From positions 1 through 52,225 of the forward strand of contig JBDRNO010000022.1 of the NCBI GenBank assembly GCA_043811005.1: 52,225 nucleotides of DNA. The letters are read 5' to 3'. Positions within the stretch are counted from its first letter, which is position 1. The number at the start of each line of letters is the position of its first letter. This document shows, in pieces, positions 1-8,376 of the stretch. The notes beneath the pieces are model-generated. The model had not been told where the DNA came from and ran no database searches. It saw nothing but the letters and a program-made list of their open reading frames with translations. This DNA comes from JBDRNO01 sp043811005. GTDB lineage: Bacteria; Bacteroidota; Bacteroidia; NORP154. The translations under genes were made by a program, and so were the position numbers.

Positions 1-158
1 CACAATGCTCAAAAACTCAATGACCAAAACTGTTTCGGTCATTTGATAATTGATATTTGGAATTTATTTGTGATTTGTCATTTGTGATTTGGTGCTTCAT
101 TTTATGCAAACCTTGATTTTATGGACAGACTCTAATTAGTCTGTCCATAATATCATCA
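1..158. other. Non-coding edge with a 13-bp perfect palindrome
   Basis: No gene is visible here. The stretch begins with low-complexity repeats built on TTTGTGATTT. A perfect hairpin lies at 119-131 paired with 138-150, with a 6-nt CTAATT loop. It sits 9 bp downstream of the ftsE-like stop codon. In the ftsE direction the stem is not followed by a T tract, so it is either an atypical terminator or another dispersed palindrome. Confidence 0.5.
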
Positions 159-833
159 TTAAGTTGAATTTTGAACAACAACTTTACTGTTTTCACATTT
201 CAAAGTTCGTGAAGGAAGCTTTTCCATAAGTGAATAGTCATGGGTTGCCATTAGGACGGCTCTTCCTCTTTTGCTAATGTCAAATAACAATTTTATTATC
301 CCAAGGGAAGTATCAGGATCGAGATTTCCTGTGGGCTCATCAGCCAATATCAAATCCGGATTATTTATTAGCGCTCTTGCAATGGCTACCCTTTGTTGTT
401 CTCCTCCCGATAATTGAAATGGCATTTTAAATCCTTTGGTTCCAAGTCCAACCTTGTCGAGAACATCCTGAATGCCGGTTTTAATTTTATTCTTGTCTTT
501 CCATCCTGTAGCTTTCATGATAAAAAGCAAATTATCACTAACCGTGCGGTCAGTAAGCAATTGGAAATCCTGGAAGACAATACCCAACTTTCTCCTTAAA
601 TAAGGAATCTCTTTTTCTTTGATCTTCTTTAAGTTATAACCGACTACTGTCCCATTGCCTTCATTTAGCGGCAAATCGCAATAGAGGGTTTTTAAAAGAC
701 TGGTTTTCCCTGTCCCTGTTTTACCTATCAAATAGGCAAATTCTCCTTTTTTAATGGTAAGGGATACATCCGATAGCACCAAATGTTCTTTTTGATAAAT
801 ATTTACCTTATCCAGTTGTATGATCGTGTCCAT
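159..833 (-). CDS. ftsE: FtsE-like ABC transporter ATP-binding protein
   Basis: This is a cytoplasmic ATPase of the FtsE/LolD class. FtsE normally partners the membrane protein FtsX in cell-division peptidoglycan hydrolase control. The sequence shows Walker A (GKTGTGKTS), a Q-loop (FQDFQLL), the signature LSGGEQQRVAIARAL, Walker B (LILADEPTGNLD) and the switch His in MATHDYSLM. Its roughly 224 aa are usual for FtsE. The open frame continues upstream to 857, but those extra codons lie in a dispersed repeat (836-862), so the Met at 833 (MDTIIQLDKV) is preferred. No ftsX is adjacent, which is common in Bacteroidota, where ftsE and ftsX are often separate. LolD or MacB-like ATPases are the alternative. 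Confidence 0.85.
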   Translation of the reverse strand: MDTIIQLDKVNIYQKEHLVLSDVSLTIKKGEFAYLIGKTGTGKTSLLKTLYCDLPLNEGNGTVVGYNLKKIKEKEIPYLRRKLGIVFQDFQLLTDRTVSDNLLFIMKATGWKDKNKIKTGIQDVLDKVGLGTKGFKMPFQLSGGEQQRVAIARALINNPDLILADEPTGNLDPDTSLGIIKLLFDISKRGRAVLMATHDYSLMEKLPSRTLKCENSKVVVQNST

Positions 834-1254
834 TAATTTATAGTATCGGAATTTCAATATTTTTAATAAAATCTATTTTAACATCTACCTTTTTACATTT
901 AATAATCAGGTTCTGGGTTCTTGGTACTGGGTTCTATGTTGATTTTTTACTCAAACTCATAACCATGACATACCTCCCAGCACCCAGCACCCAGCGCCCA
1001 GTGCCCAGCCTTCGCAGGCCGTAGCCTGCTTTGGCAGGCGAAGGCCAGTACCCAGAAACTTAATCATATTTTTACTTTCCCCTGTTAGATAATTGTTACC
1101 TCACAGGGTTAAATTATGCAGTGATGTTCATTTATCATCCAAAGGAATGAAATTGTCATCATATTTAAAAACAAATCAGAAATATCTGGTAAAATAAATT
1201 TCTTCTCTAATGTAACTTTCATTCAAATCTTTGAATTGGCAAAGATTTAACTTT
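834..1254. repeat. Repeat-rich intergenic region with a 36-bp palindromic repeat
   Basis: No gene is seen. It contains a 27-bp family A motif (836-862) identical to 33352-33378, CCCAG-type low-complexity sequence (about 975-1008), and a 36-bp imperfect palindrome at 1009-1044 built from CCTTCGC and GCGAAGG ends. An exact reverse-complement copy of that palindrome lies at 50478-50513. The remaining AT-rich DNA to 1254 shows nothing recognisable. Confidence 0.7.
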
Positions 1255-2763
1255 TTAAGTACCAATCTTATAAATGTAACAACTTTCATTTTTGTTGACA
1301 GGATTTAAATAATGTAAGACCTTATCTAAGTAGCTTGGCTCGGTTTTAGCTTCAAACGTGCAGTCGGGAAAAACCTTTTTTAGTTCTTTTATCCTGTTTT
1401 CTAGATTTTCCTGATCAACAAAAATAACATAATTGGGCTTCTTTTTATCATTCATTGTTTCAAGAAGCTTTTCATACTTCTCTAATTTATGCTTTTTGGT
1501 AACATGAAAATAGCTCACCCATTTCCCCAGATAAAACAAAGGAGGCAATCGAAAATTATCTTTATGGGAATATTCGAGGATAAAATTTTGAAAATCATCT
1601 TTTTTCGATAAGTATTCCATAGCTTCGATCCTGCTTTTTTTGGAATAAGCAGGAGATACTGCACAAACCAGGATTGTATTGATTATCCAAAAAAAAGCCC
1701 AGGAATATTTAAGTAAAGCATGATTTTTAAGCCAGCCCCGGTTAATGAAATCATTCCACCCAACATATCCCAGTATAATGATAAAAGGAATTACCGGCAA
1801 TATAAATCTTTCCTGCTTATTAGGGAAATATGAATGGAAAAGCAAAAAGATCAAAGCAGGAAGAAATAATAACAGGTGCTTTTTCCAGTTAAACACAAAA
1901 CCAAATAGCAGAAATATGCTTACCGGAGGCACCATGATACCGGCAATAAACAGTAAATAAAGATACCACTTTTGGGTAAAATATGTGTTGGGATTCTGAA
2001 AATTATACCTTATATATTCGCCCATTTCAGCAAACGGAAACCCCCAGGTAAAAAAATCCGTTACCTGGGTTATAAAGACCGAAATAAAACAAAATAAGCC
2101 AAATAAAAATGCTCCCAAAATCCTTTTCCTGAGTAACATCACCAATCCCAAACCGCCAACAAACAGTATGCTGTGAAAACGAAATGCAATTGCAATGCCG
2201 GCAATTAATCCTGCTGAAATAAAAGGCAAAACTTTTCTCCTGTCAGGTCGGGATTCATTTTTTAAGATAATCCATGTAGCATATAGTAGAGGCGGGATAC
2301 ATACAAATTCGACTAAATTCCGCACACTTAATATCGGGAAAAACCATAATAACGCAAGGATCAACCCGACATTCTTTGCTGCATTCTTACCTGCAATTTG
2401 AAATGTGATTTTGTATCCCAGCCAGATCATCGAAAGGGAATAAACAGCATGTATAAACCTTACAATGTACATCTTGATTTGAGGCCCTGTGATATTAATG
2501 GATTCTAAAAACAAAAAGAGCATGTAATGCAATCCTGTGTAAAACATGCTATGACCTGTTGGGGCGCTAACGGAACGATTTTCCGGTAACCAGGTATCAT
2601 GACCGTCTACCCAGCTTTGTGCCACTTCAATGACCAGAAAATGGTCATCCTGCATACCATAACCTTTGGAAAACGCCACGGATAACAAACGGAAAACCCC
2701 ACCAGCGATTAAAATCAATATCAAAGGTTTTGCTTTCCAATATTTTTCAAGAAATTGTATCAT
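1255..2763 (-). CDS. GT-C fold membrane glycosyltransferase (GT22/ALG9-like)
   Basis: This is an integral membrane sugar transferase expected to use a lipid-phosphate sugar donor on the periplasmic side. It has about 10 hydrophobic segments. An acidic motif (GMQDDHF) follows the first segment, as in GT-C enzymes, where such residues are catalytic. A later segment, NKQERFILPVIPF, closely resembles the HKExRF(I/L)xP motif of the ALG9/PIG-B mannosyltransferase family. A soluble C-terminal stretch of about 100 residues follows the last helix. At 502 aa the length is normal. The gene starts 3 bp after the stop of the upstream glycosyltransferase, so the two are almost certainly co-transcribed. The acceptor is unknown; lipid, glycan or protein O-glycosylation are all possible. 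Confidence 0.75.
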   Translation of the reverse strand: MIQFLEKYWKAKPLILILIAGGVFRLLSVAFSKGYGMQDDHFLVIEVAQSWVDGHDTWLPENRSVSAPTGHSMFYTGLHYMLFLFLESINITGPQIKMYIVRFIHAVYSLSMIWLGYKITFQIAGKNAAKNVGLILALLWFFPILSVRNLVEFVCIPPLLYATWIILKNESRPDRRKVLPFISAGLIAGIAIAFRFHSILFVGGLGLVMLLRKRILGAFLFGLFCFISVFITQVTDFFTWGFPFAEMGEYIRYNFQNPNTYFTQKWYLYLLFIAGIMVPPVSIFLLFGFVFNWKKHLLLFLPALIFLLFHSYFPNKQERFILPVIPFIIILGYVGWNDFINRGWLKNHALLKYSWAFFWIINTILVCAVSPAYSKKSRIEAMEYLSKKDDFQNFILEYSHKDNFRLPPLFYLGKWVSYFHVTKKHKLEKYEKLLETMNDKKKPNYVIFVDQENLENRIKELKKVFPDCTFEAKTEPSYLDKVLHYLNPVNKNESCYIYKIGT

Positions 2764-2766
2764 TAA

Positions 2767-4224
2767 TTAATTTTCAGTTTTTTCCGATTTACTATCTACG
2801 TGATACAAATCATATTTTCTGGTTGCCAAAGGTATTTTCCGGTATTTATTGGAAATATTAGTATCAAAAGTTTTATGGGTCATAAAATATTCAGCTTCAC
2901 TGTAACTGTGCTTTAAACTAATATAAAAGTACCTTGAGAAATAACAATATAAAGACCATTCGCTCTTAATAGACGGATCAATACCAATAGTAGAACCCTC
3001 GGGAACAACCTCACCAATCAAATAAACATCATGGAGTGTATTTTCATCTCTTCCCGCTTTGCCAATTTGCAGAGCAGAAAAAATGATAGTAGAGATCAGG
3101 AGTGATATTGATATAACCTTATAAATTTTAAAAGAAAGTTTCTTAGTATTTATTCGTTTTATTAATTCTGCTAAACCCGGAGCAACAATAATTGCCATAC
3201 CTATTGCATAAAACGGGAATGAATGAACCATGTAGAAACCTTTTTGTACCATAGTAAGCATTAAGGGAAATGATCCTGATACACCAATCAATAAAAAAAG
3301 GATTATAGATTTTTTGTATGTCTTGATTTTCCTGAAATTAAAAGATTTATATTTATAAGTAATTACTAACACCAAGCTTACCAAAATAGCAGGAAGCAGC
3401 TCCATGAACAGCCTTTGAACGATAAAGAATCTATTATCAACGGTATGTGCTGTCTGAATTCTATTTATTGCCCTGTTAAAAAGATACCTGGACAGACTCT
3501 CAAATATTTCACTATCAAGAAGCAAAACCGAATATGAGATCATAGGAACAAGAATTAATATCAATGTATAAATAATCATTCTTCGAAACGAGGTGTTTTT
3601 GTAAATAATCCAGTAAAGTCCAACTATAACTAATGGAAATAAGCCGGGAAATCCCTTGCATAAAGTACCCAAAAAGATCAAAATCCCTGAAAAAATCAGA
3701 TAAATAACAGTGTGGCGATTTGTTTTTAATCCTTTTATGATCAGGTAAGCGGAGGAAAGAGTAAATATCCCCATTGTATTTTCCTGCATATTATTTGAAA
3801 ATGACCAAAATGTTAAAGGAAAGATTATCCAATAAAAAAAAGGCAACCAGCTTAATTTTTTTAATTCTGTTTCAGTATCAAAAACTTGTTTCCACATTAA
3901 AATTATTAAAAAGCCGGTTATACAAGCAGTTAAAAATGAATAAAATCTTTCTACATATAAGCTATTGCCTAAAATTGAAAAGAACAAAGATTGGATTCCA
4001 AAGACTAAGGGAGGGTGTTCATGAAATGATGGCATTATAGTTTTACTGAAATTAGGAAACCAAAAGCTCCCTAATCCATTTGCCAGATTCTTTGAAACAC
4101 AAGTATAAAGCATTCCATCCATGAACATCCCATCCTTTATTAGTGTTGGAACTATCAGGGCAATGAAAAAAGAAATAGCTGTTAACCAAAAGGGCAGGTG
4201 TTTATTATTTATAAATTTGAACAT
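2767..4224 (-). CDS. GT-C fold membrane glycosyltransferase (GT39/ArnT-like)
   Basis: This is a multi-span membrane protein of the PMT/ArnT superfamily, which transfers sugars from polyprenyl-phosphate donors. After the first helix come acidic residues in KDGMFMDGMLYTCVSKNL and then HEHPPLVFGIQSLFF, the latter typical of PMT_2/GT39 proteins (the HPP motif after the first luminal loop). About 11 hydrophobic segments are visible, ending in a short soluble tail. The open frame reaches 4272, but that upstream ATG lies inside the divergent tetR control region. The Met at 4224 (MFKFINNK) gives a better N-terminus and is preceded on this strand by a TAATTTTG box (4238-4231). The product is probably translated with the adjacent GT22-like enzyme. 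Substrate unknown. Confidence 0.72.
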   Translation of the reverse strand: MFKFINNKHLPFWLTAISFFIALIVPTLIKDGMFMDGMLYTCVSKNLANGLGSFWFPNFSKTIMPSFHEHPPLVFGIQSLFFSILGNSLYVERFYSFLTACITGFLIILMWKQVFDTETELKKLSWLPFFYWIIFPLTFWSFSNNMQENTMGIFTLSSAYLIIKGLKTNRHTVIYLIFSGILIFLGTLCKGFPGLFPLVIVGLYWIIYKNTSFRRMIIYTLILILVPMISYSVLLLDSEIFESLSRYLFNRAINRIQTAHTVDNRFFIVQRLFMELLPAILVSLVLVITYKYKSFNFRKIKTYKKSIILFLLIGVSGSFPLMLTMVQKGFYMVHSFPFYAIGMAIIVAPGLAELIKRINTKKLSFKIYKVISISLLISTIIFSALQIGKAGRDENTLHDVYLIGEVVPEGSTIGIDPSIKSEWSLYCYFSRYFYISLKHSYSEAEYFMTHKTFDTNISNKYRKIPLATRKYDLYHVDSKSEKTEN

Positions 4225-4259
4225 ATTGCGCAAAATTAAAAAAAAATAGTGATTTTTTG

Positions 4260-4296
4260 TATTTTTGTCCATCCGGTTAAACTAATTAGTTAAACC
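4260..4296 (+). promoter_or_regulatory. Candidate tetR promoter and palindromic operator
   Basis: A TATTTTTG box at 4260-4267 fits the Bacteroidota -7 consensus TAnnTTTG; no good TTTG -33 element is seen. Immediately downstream, 4275-4296 is a 22-bp near-perfect palindrome with a perfect 12-bp core (AACTAATTAGTT), 39 bp before the tetR start. Its size and position fit an operator for autorepression by the TetR protein, possibly also affecting the divergent glycosyltransferase genes. Confidence 0.55.
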
Positions 4297-4335
4297 ATAC
4301 GGAAAAACCAAACAGTTAAATTTAATTTCATAATT

Positions 4336-4959
4336 ATGTCCGAACAGGGAAAAAATACAGAAAGAATGATTCTGGAAGCCGCTAAAAAGGTTTTTTTAAA
4401 AAAGGGAAACGCTGGTGCCCGCATGCAGGAAATTGCAGATGAAGCCGGAATTAATAAAGCATTATTACATTATTACTACAGGAGTAAAGAGAAATTATTC
4501 AGGGCTGTTTTCAGGGTTGTCTTTTCCAAACTTATGCCCAAAATTGCAGAAGTAATAAGTTCGGATCTGCCTCTTTTTGAAAAAATTGAAATTTTTACAG
4601 AAAAGTATATTGATGTTCTGTCAAGGAATCCATTAATTCCAATGTTTATCCTTCAGGAACTGGATAAAAATCCTGAAGGTCTGATTAGCTTAATCCTTGA
4701 TCTGATAAAAGATATTGGATTAAAACCGGAAATATTTTTCAAACAGGTTGAGTACGAGATAAAAATGGGCAATATCAGGCACATTGAGCCGCGTCAGCTC
4801 ATCATAAACATGTTTTCAATGTGCATTTTCCCATTTTTAGGCAGGCCTTTATTACAGCGGATAATTTTTGATAATGATTCAAAACATTATGACCGGTTTC
4901 TCAATGACCGGAAAAAAGAAGTTTCAAAATTTATAATTAATTCAATAAAAATATCATGA
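4336..4959 (+). CDS. TetR/AcrR family transcriptional regulator (CecR-like position)
   Basis: This is a ligand-responsive repressor. The N-terminal TetR DNA-binding domain spans about residues 8-56, with the helix-turn-helix around MQEIADEAGINKALLHYYY followed by the conserved RSKEKLFRAVF. The C-terminal roughly 140 residues are helical and would bind the inducer and dimerise. At 207 aa the length is standard. It is the first gene of a cluster encoding TolC, HlyD, two ABC ATPases and two ABC-2 permeases, the arrangement of E. coli cecR (ybiH) with ybhGFSR. It therefore probably controls the exporter. A 22-bp palindrome in its leader is a plausible binding site. Confidence 0.88.
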   Translation: MSEQGKNTERMILEAAKKVFLKKGNAGARMQEIADEAGINKALLHYYYRSKEKLFRAVFRVVFSKLMPKIAEVISSDLPLFEKIEIFTEKYIDVLSRNPLIPMFILQELDKNPEGLISLILDLIKDIGLKPEIFFKQVEYEIKMGNIRHIEPRQLIINMFSMCIFPFLGRPLLQRIIFDNDSKHYDRFLNDRKKEVSKFIINSIKIS

Positions 4960-4964
4960 TAAAC

Positions 4965-5044
4965 ATTACGCGAATCGCTAATCAGACGCGAATGAAGCGA
5001 ATAGTATTCGCATAATTCGCGTTGAAATTCGCGATTCGCGTAAT
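4965..5044. repeat. 80-bp three-tier nested hairpin
   Basis: The region between tetR and the tolC-like gene folds on itself in three nested perfect stems: 4965-4978 with 5031-5044 (14 bp), 4986-4993 with 5014-5021 (8 bp), and 4997-5003 with 5005-5011 (7 bp, 1-nt spacer). All arms are variants of the word GCGAAT/ATTCGC, so this looks like a stack of one short palindromic unit. It could be a REP-like element, an attenuator or a processing site between the regulator and the export genes. Confidence 0.8.
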
Positions 5045-5149
5045 CATTGATATATCATAGTTCCAGTGCATTTGTGCAAATATTATGTCCATATGTGGCA
5101 AAGATTTAAGAAGTAACGGACTATTATCAAAATAATAAAAATCAATAAG

Positions 5150-6409
5150 ATGAAACCAATACTTATAACATGCATTTTAAGTTTTCAGTTAGTATTTACC
5201 TTCAGCCAGGACACACTAACATTGCAGGAATGTTACCAACAAGCCATGAACACCTGGCCTGCAATGAAAGAAAAAGCATTATTAACCACAGCAAACAGAC
5301 TGAAACAACAGAACATAAAAGCAAACCGGTATCCGGATATTGATTTTAACGGACAAGCAACATATCAATCTAATGTTATAAGAATTGATTTACCGATTCC
5401 TGACATTTCTATACCTGAGCCCTCAAAAGACCAGTACAAAATTTCTGTAGATATAAACCAGGTACTCTTTGATGGAGGAATAACCAAATCTCAGAAGGAA
5501 TTGGAAAAATTAAACTTATCTGCTGACATTCAGCAGGTTGAGATACAATTATACCAATTAAAAGAACGGATCAACAATGTGTATTTTTCTGTTTTATTGC
5601 TACAGGAAAATGAAAAGCTTCTGAAAATAATGAGTAATGAAATACAGGAACGTTTAAAGATAGTTGAATCAGGTGTAAAAAATGGGATTATAATGCAATC
5701 AAATATTGATATCCTGAAAGCTGAACAATTAAAACTTGAGCAGAATACAATAGAGCTTAGCTTTAACAGGTTAGCAGCTTTTGAAGTCCTTAAAGAACTT
5801 ATCAATAATGATTTGCCGGGAAATATTGTTTTGCAAATGCCACCGGATAATTTTACACAATCAGAAAACATACTACGTCCGGAGCACACTTTGTTTGACT
5901 TCCAGACAAGCAGGATCAATGCACACTCCAAATTGACTTCCAATAAACGAAATCCAAAATTATTCGGATTCGGTCAATTTGGCTATGGGCGCCCCGCGTT
6001 TAATTATTTCAGTGATGATTTTGACCCATTTTACATTGTAGGTGCGAAATTTACATGGAATATCTGGGACTGGAACCAAAATACCAATGAAAGACAAGCG
6101 CTCTCCATTCAAAAAGATATCATAGAAACGAGAAAAGAAACTTTTGATAAAAACATTAATCTCGCATTACAAAAAGAAATCGCTTCAATAAAAAAGTATG
6201 AAAAACTGATTGAAAAGGATAAGGAAATAATTAATCTTAGAATCAATATATCAAAAAAGTCAGCGTCACAATTAGAAAATGGTGTAATTACATCAACCGA
6301 CTATTTAACAATTTTAAATGCTGAAACCCAGTCTAAAATAAACCTTGAATCACATAAAATACAACTGGTACAAGCTAAAATCAATTATTTAACTATTAAT
6401 GGGAACTAG
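5150..6409 (+). CDS. TolC family outer membrane efflux protein
   Basis: This is the outer-membrane channel of a tripartite exporter. A signal peptide (MKPILITCILSFQLVFTFS, cleavage near QDT) leads into LTLQECYQQAMNTWPAMKEK, the usual start of the TolC/OEP repeat. Two OEP repeats follow, with long coiled-coil stretches around residues 115-215 and 320-415 and beta-barrel strands between them (for example FGQFGYGRPAFNYF and KFTWNIWDW). At 419 aa it is close to the usual 420-480. It lies between the regulator and the HlyD gene, so it should receive substrate from the adaptor and ABC pump encoded next. Confidence 0.9.
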   Translation: MKPILITCILSFQLVFTFSQDTLTLQECYQQAMNTWPAMKEKALLTTANRLKQQNIKANRYPDIDFNGQATYQSNVIRIDLPIPDISIPEPSKDQYKISVDINQVLFDGGITKSQKELEKLNLSADIQQVEIQLYQLKERINNVYFSVLLLQENEKLLKIMSNEIQERLKIVESGVKNGIIMQSNIDILKAEQLKLEQNTIELSFNRLAAFEVLKELINNDLPGNIVLQMPPDNFTQSENILRPEHTLFDFQTSRINAHSKLTSNKRNPKLFGFGQFGYGRPAFNYFSDDFDPFYIVGAKFTWNIWDWNQNTNERQALSIQKDIIETRKETFDKNINLALQKEIASIKKYEKLIEKDKEIINLRINISKKSASQLENGVITSTDYLTILNAETQSKINLESHKIQLVQAKINYLTINGN

Positions 6410-6416
6410 TGATTCA

Positions 6417-6503
6417 TAAGTTCGTAAACTAATTAAATTAGTAATCGGAATTTCAAAATTTAATTAATTTGAATAGCTATATTCTTTACGAAGCAATGTT
6501 CTA
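6417..6503. repeat. Family A repeat fragment (tolC-hlyD gap)
   Basis: Three recognisable pieces of the dispersed family A repeat fill the 108-bp gap: an arm at 6418-6437 (AAGTTCGTAAACTAATTAAA), the left motif at 6441-6461 (GTAATCGGAATTTC...), and a second degenerate arm at about 6477-6503 (TTTACGAAGCAATGTTCT) pointing toward the hlyD-like gene. Confidence 0.6.
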
Positions 6504-6517
6504 AAAATAATGACATT

Positions 6518-7393
6518 ATGAAAAAAACAGTAATATTATTAACAGGCATGTTATTCACGGCATCTTGTATAAACAATAATCGTTCGGATGCTTATGGAAA
6601 TTTTGAAGCTAAAGAGACGATCATATCTGCCGAAACAAATGGAAAAATTCTCAGCTTAAAGATCGAAGATGGGCAGATCCTGACTGAAGGAGAGGTCGCT
6701 GGGCTTATTGATACTGTTCCACTATCCTTAAAAAAAGATCAATTGCTCGCACAAAAAAAAGTTCTTGCTACAAAATATATCAACATCACCGCCCGGGTTG
6801 ATGTCCTGAAAGAGAAGAAAAAAACTTTACTGAATGAGAAAGAGCGGTTGGACAAGCTGTTGGAAGATGGTGCTGCTACTGCTCAACAAATGGATAAAAT
6901 AAACGGTGAACTGAACGTAATTGATAAAGAAATGGTAAGCATTAAGACAACGAACAGCAGTGTTTTTAATGAGCTCGAAGTCATGTCAAAACAAATTGAA
7001 CAGGTACAGGATCAGATCAATCGCTGTGTTATCGTTAATCCTTTGCATGGAACTGTATTGGATAAATATGTCGAACCTTTTGAAATGGCGTTAATGGGTA
7101 AACCACTGTATAAAATAACGGATCTTTCAGAGATGTATCTACGTGTTTATATCAGCGGGGCACAATTACCTCATATTACGATCGGTCAAAATGTTGAAGT
7201 GCTGATTGATGAAAACATAGATGAGAACCGCTTATTGGAAGGAACCGTAAGTTGGATCTCTGAACAGGCGGAATTCACACCAAAGATAATTCAAACAAAA
7301 AAAGAACGTGTTAACCTTGTTTATGCAGTGAAAATCTTAGTGAAAAATGATGGCTCGTTAAAGATTGGTATGCCGGGAGAAGTCAATTTCTAG
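6518..7393 (+). CDS. HlyD/YbhG-like membrane fusion lipoprotein
   Basis: This is the periplasmic adaptor linking the inner-membrane ABC pump to the TolC-like channel. The N-terminus MKKTVILLTGMLFTASC looks like a lipoprotein signal with the modified Cys at residue 17. A biotinyl-lipoyl-like half (ETIISAETNGKILSLKIEDG) is followed by an alpha-helical hairpin (about residues 75-165, LLAQKKVLATKY to MSKQIEQVQDQI), the second lipoyl half (VNPLHGTVLDKYVEPFE) and a beta-barrel domain ending in IGMPGEVNF. At 291 aa it is slightly shorter than E. coli YbhG (about 330), mainly lacking a long C-terminus. It sits 35 bp upstream of the first ATPase gene. Confidence 0.88.
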   Translation: MKKTVILLTGMLFTASCINNNRSDAYGNFEAKETIISAETNGKILSLKIEDGQILTEGEVAGLIDTVPLSLKKDQLLAQKKVLATKYINITARVDVLKEKKKTLLNEKERLDKLLEDGAATAQQMDKINGELNVIDKEMVSIKTTNSSVFNELEVMSKQIEQVQDQINRCVIVNPLHGTVLDKYVEPFEMALMGKPLYKITDLSEMYLRVYISGAQLPHITIGQNVEVLIDENIDENRLLEGTVSWISEQAEFTPKIIQTKKERVNLVYAVKILVKNDGSLKIGMPGEVNF

Positions 7394-7428
7394 TGTTAAA
7401 GGGAATAGGGGTATAATGATTTTATAGC

Positions 7429-8349
7429 ATGACTAAAAAAACATCCATACAGGTTAAACATTTGAGCAAGAGTTATAAGAACAATGCCGCTATTGACGAT
7501 ATTTCTTTTGATGTAGGAAAAGGCGAACTGTTCGGTGTGATCGGCCCTGACGGAGCAGGCAAAACAACTTTGTTCAGGATCATTACTTCCCTGATACTGG
7601 CTGATAAAGGAGAAGTCAAACTTAACGGGCTTGATGTTGTAAAAGATTATAAAAAAATTCGAAACATTATAGGATACATGCCTGGCAGGTTTTCACTCTA
7701 CCAGGATTTAAGTGTGGAAGAAAACCTAAGTTTTTTCGCCACTGTATTTGACACAACCATAGAAGAAAATTATGAACTGATCAAAGATATTTATATTCAG
7801 ATCGAACCTTTTAAGAAACGTTTAGCCGGCAAGTTGTCGGGAGGGATGAAGCAAAAACTGGCTCTTTCCTGTGCCCTGATCCATAAACCTGAAATATTGA
7901 TCCTGGATGAACCAACAACCGGTGTTGATGCGGTCTCCCGCAAAGAGTTCTGGGAAATGCTGAAGATACTTCAAAAAAGAGGCATGACGATTCTTGTTTC
8001 AACTCCATATATGGACGAAGCAAGCTTGTGCGACAGAGTAGTATTAATGCAGGGAGGTAAAACTATGACCATTGACACGCCCGAAAATATAATCAATCAA
8101 TTTGAAAAGGAATTATTTGCTATCAGAGCAAACAATTTATATAAATTGATTATAGACTTAAGAAACTATACCAATGCTGACAGCGTATTTCTATTTGGTC
8201 AGGATGTACATTATTCCGGCAAAACAGATGATGCCAGGGAAGAAAATATTTTGGAATATTTAACAGGAAAAGGACATCAAAATGTCAGGATAAAAAGGAT
8301 CAAAGCAAATATTGAAGATTGCTTTATGGATTTAATGATAAAAGAATGA
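7429..8349 (+). CDS. ABC transporter ATP-binding protein (YbhF N-terminal-half equivalent)
   Basis: This is an ATPase of the ABC-2/DrrA type. Walker A is GPDGAGKTT (about residue 42), the Q-loop is at GYMPGRFSLYQDLSVEENL, the signature is LSGGMKQKLALSCAL, Walker B is ILILDEPTTGVD, and STPYMDEA occupies the switch region, where the usual His is replaced by Pro (STPY instead of THY). That substitution is seen in the first domain of YbhF-type proteins. A C-terminal extension of about 85 residues follows. In E. coli both ATPase halves are fused in one roughly 580-aa protein; here they are separate genes, so this one likely heterodimerises with the product of the 8858 gene. Confidence 0.9.
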   Translation: MTKKTSIQVKHLSKSYKNNAAIDDISFDVGKGELFGVIGPDGAGKTTLFRIITSLILADKGEVKLNGLDVVKDYKKIRNIIGYMPGRFSLYQDLSVEENLSFFATVFDTTIEENYELIKDIYIQIEPFKKRLAGKLSGGMKQKLALSCALIHKPEILILDEPTTGVDAVSRKEFWEMLKILQKRGMTILVSTPYMDEASLCDRVVLMQGGKTMTIDTPENIINQFEKELFAIRANNLYKLIIDLRNYTNADSVFLFGQDVHYSGKTDDAREENILEYLTGKGHQNVRIKRIKANIEDCFMDLMIKE

Positions 8350-8366
8350 TGGGCTAAAGCCCCATC
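8348..8366. repeat. GGGCTAAAGCCC hairpin at the ATPase stop codon
   Basis: A palindrome (core 8351-8362) begins directly at the TGA stop of the first ATPase gene. A related palindrome, CGGGCTTTAGCCCG, lies at 8817-8830 at the other end of the same intergenic region, just before the second ATPase gene. Such paired hairpins resemble REP-like elements or IS200/IS605-type ends, but no transposase is present. Confidence 0.6.
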
Positions 8367-8376
8367 TTTAGGGACT

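Noticed and set aside
119..150. Intrinsic terminator for the ftsE-like gene
   Set aside because: The hairpin is perfect, but there is no T tract on the 3' side in the direction of transcription, so I only list it as a palindrome.
834..857. N-terminal extension of the ftsE-like frame (MKFRYYKL)
   Set aside because: The same residues appear in a shadow frame at about 33352-33373 because both translate the same 27-bp repeat. The extension is repeat DNA, not a conserved N-terminus.
5530..5943. 137-aa reverse frame within the tolC-like gene
   Set aside because: It is antisense to coiled-coil coding DNA; the Ser/Ile/Cys-rich content is typical of shadow frames.
7811..8023. 70-aa reverse frame in the first ATPase gene
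   Set aside because: It overlaps the signature and Walker B coding region of a clear ABC ATPase and has no recognisable features.
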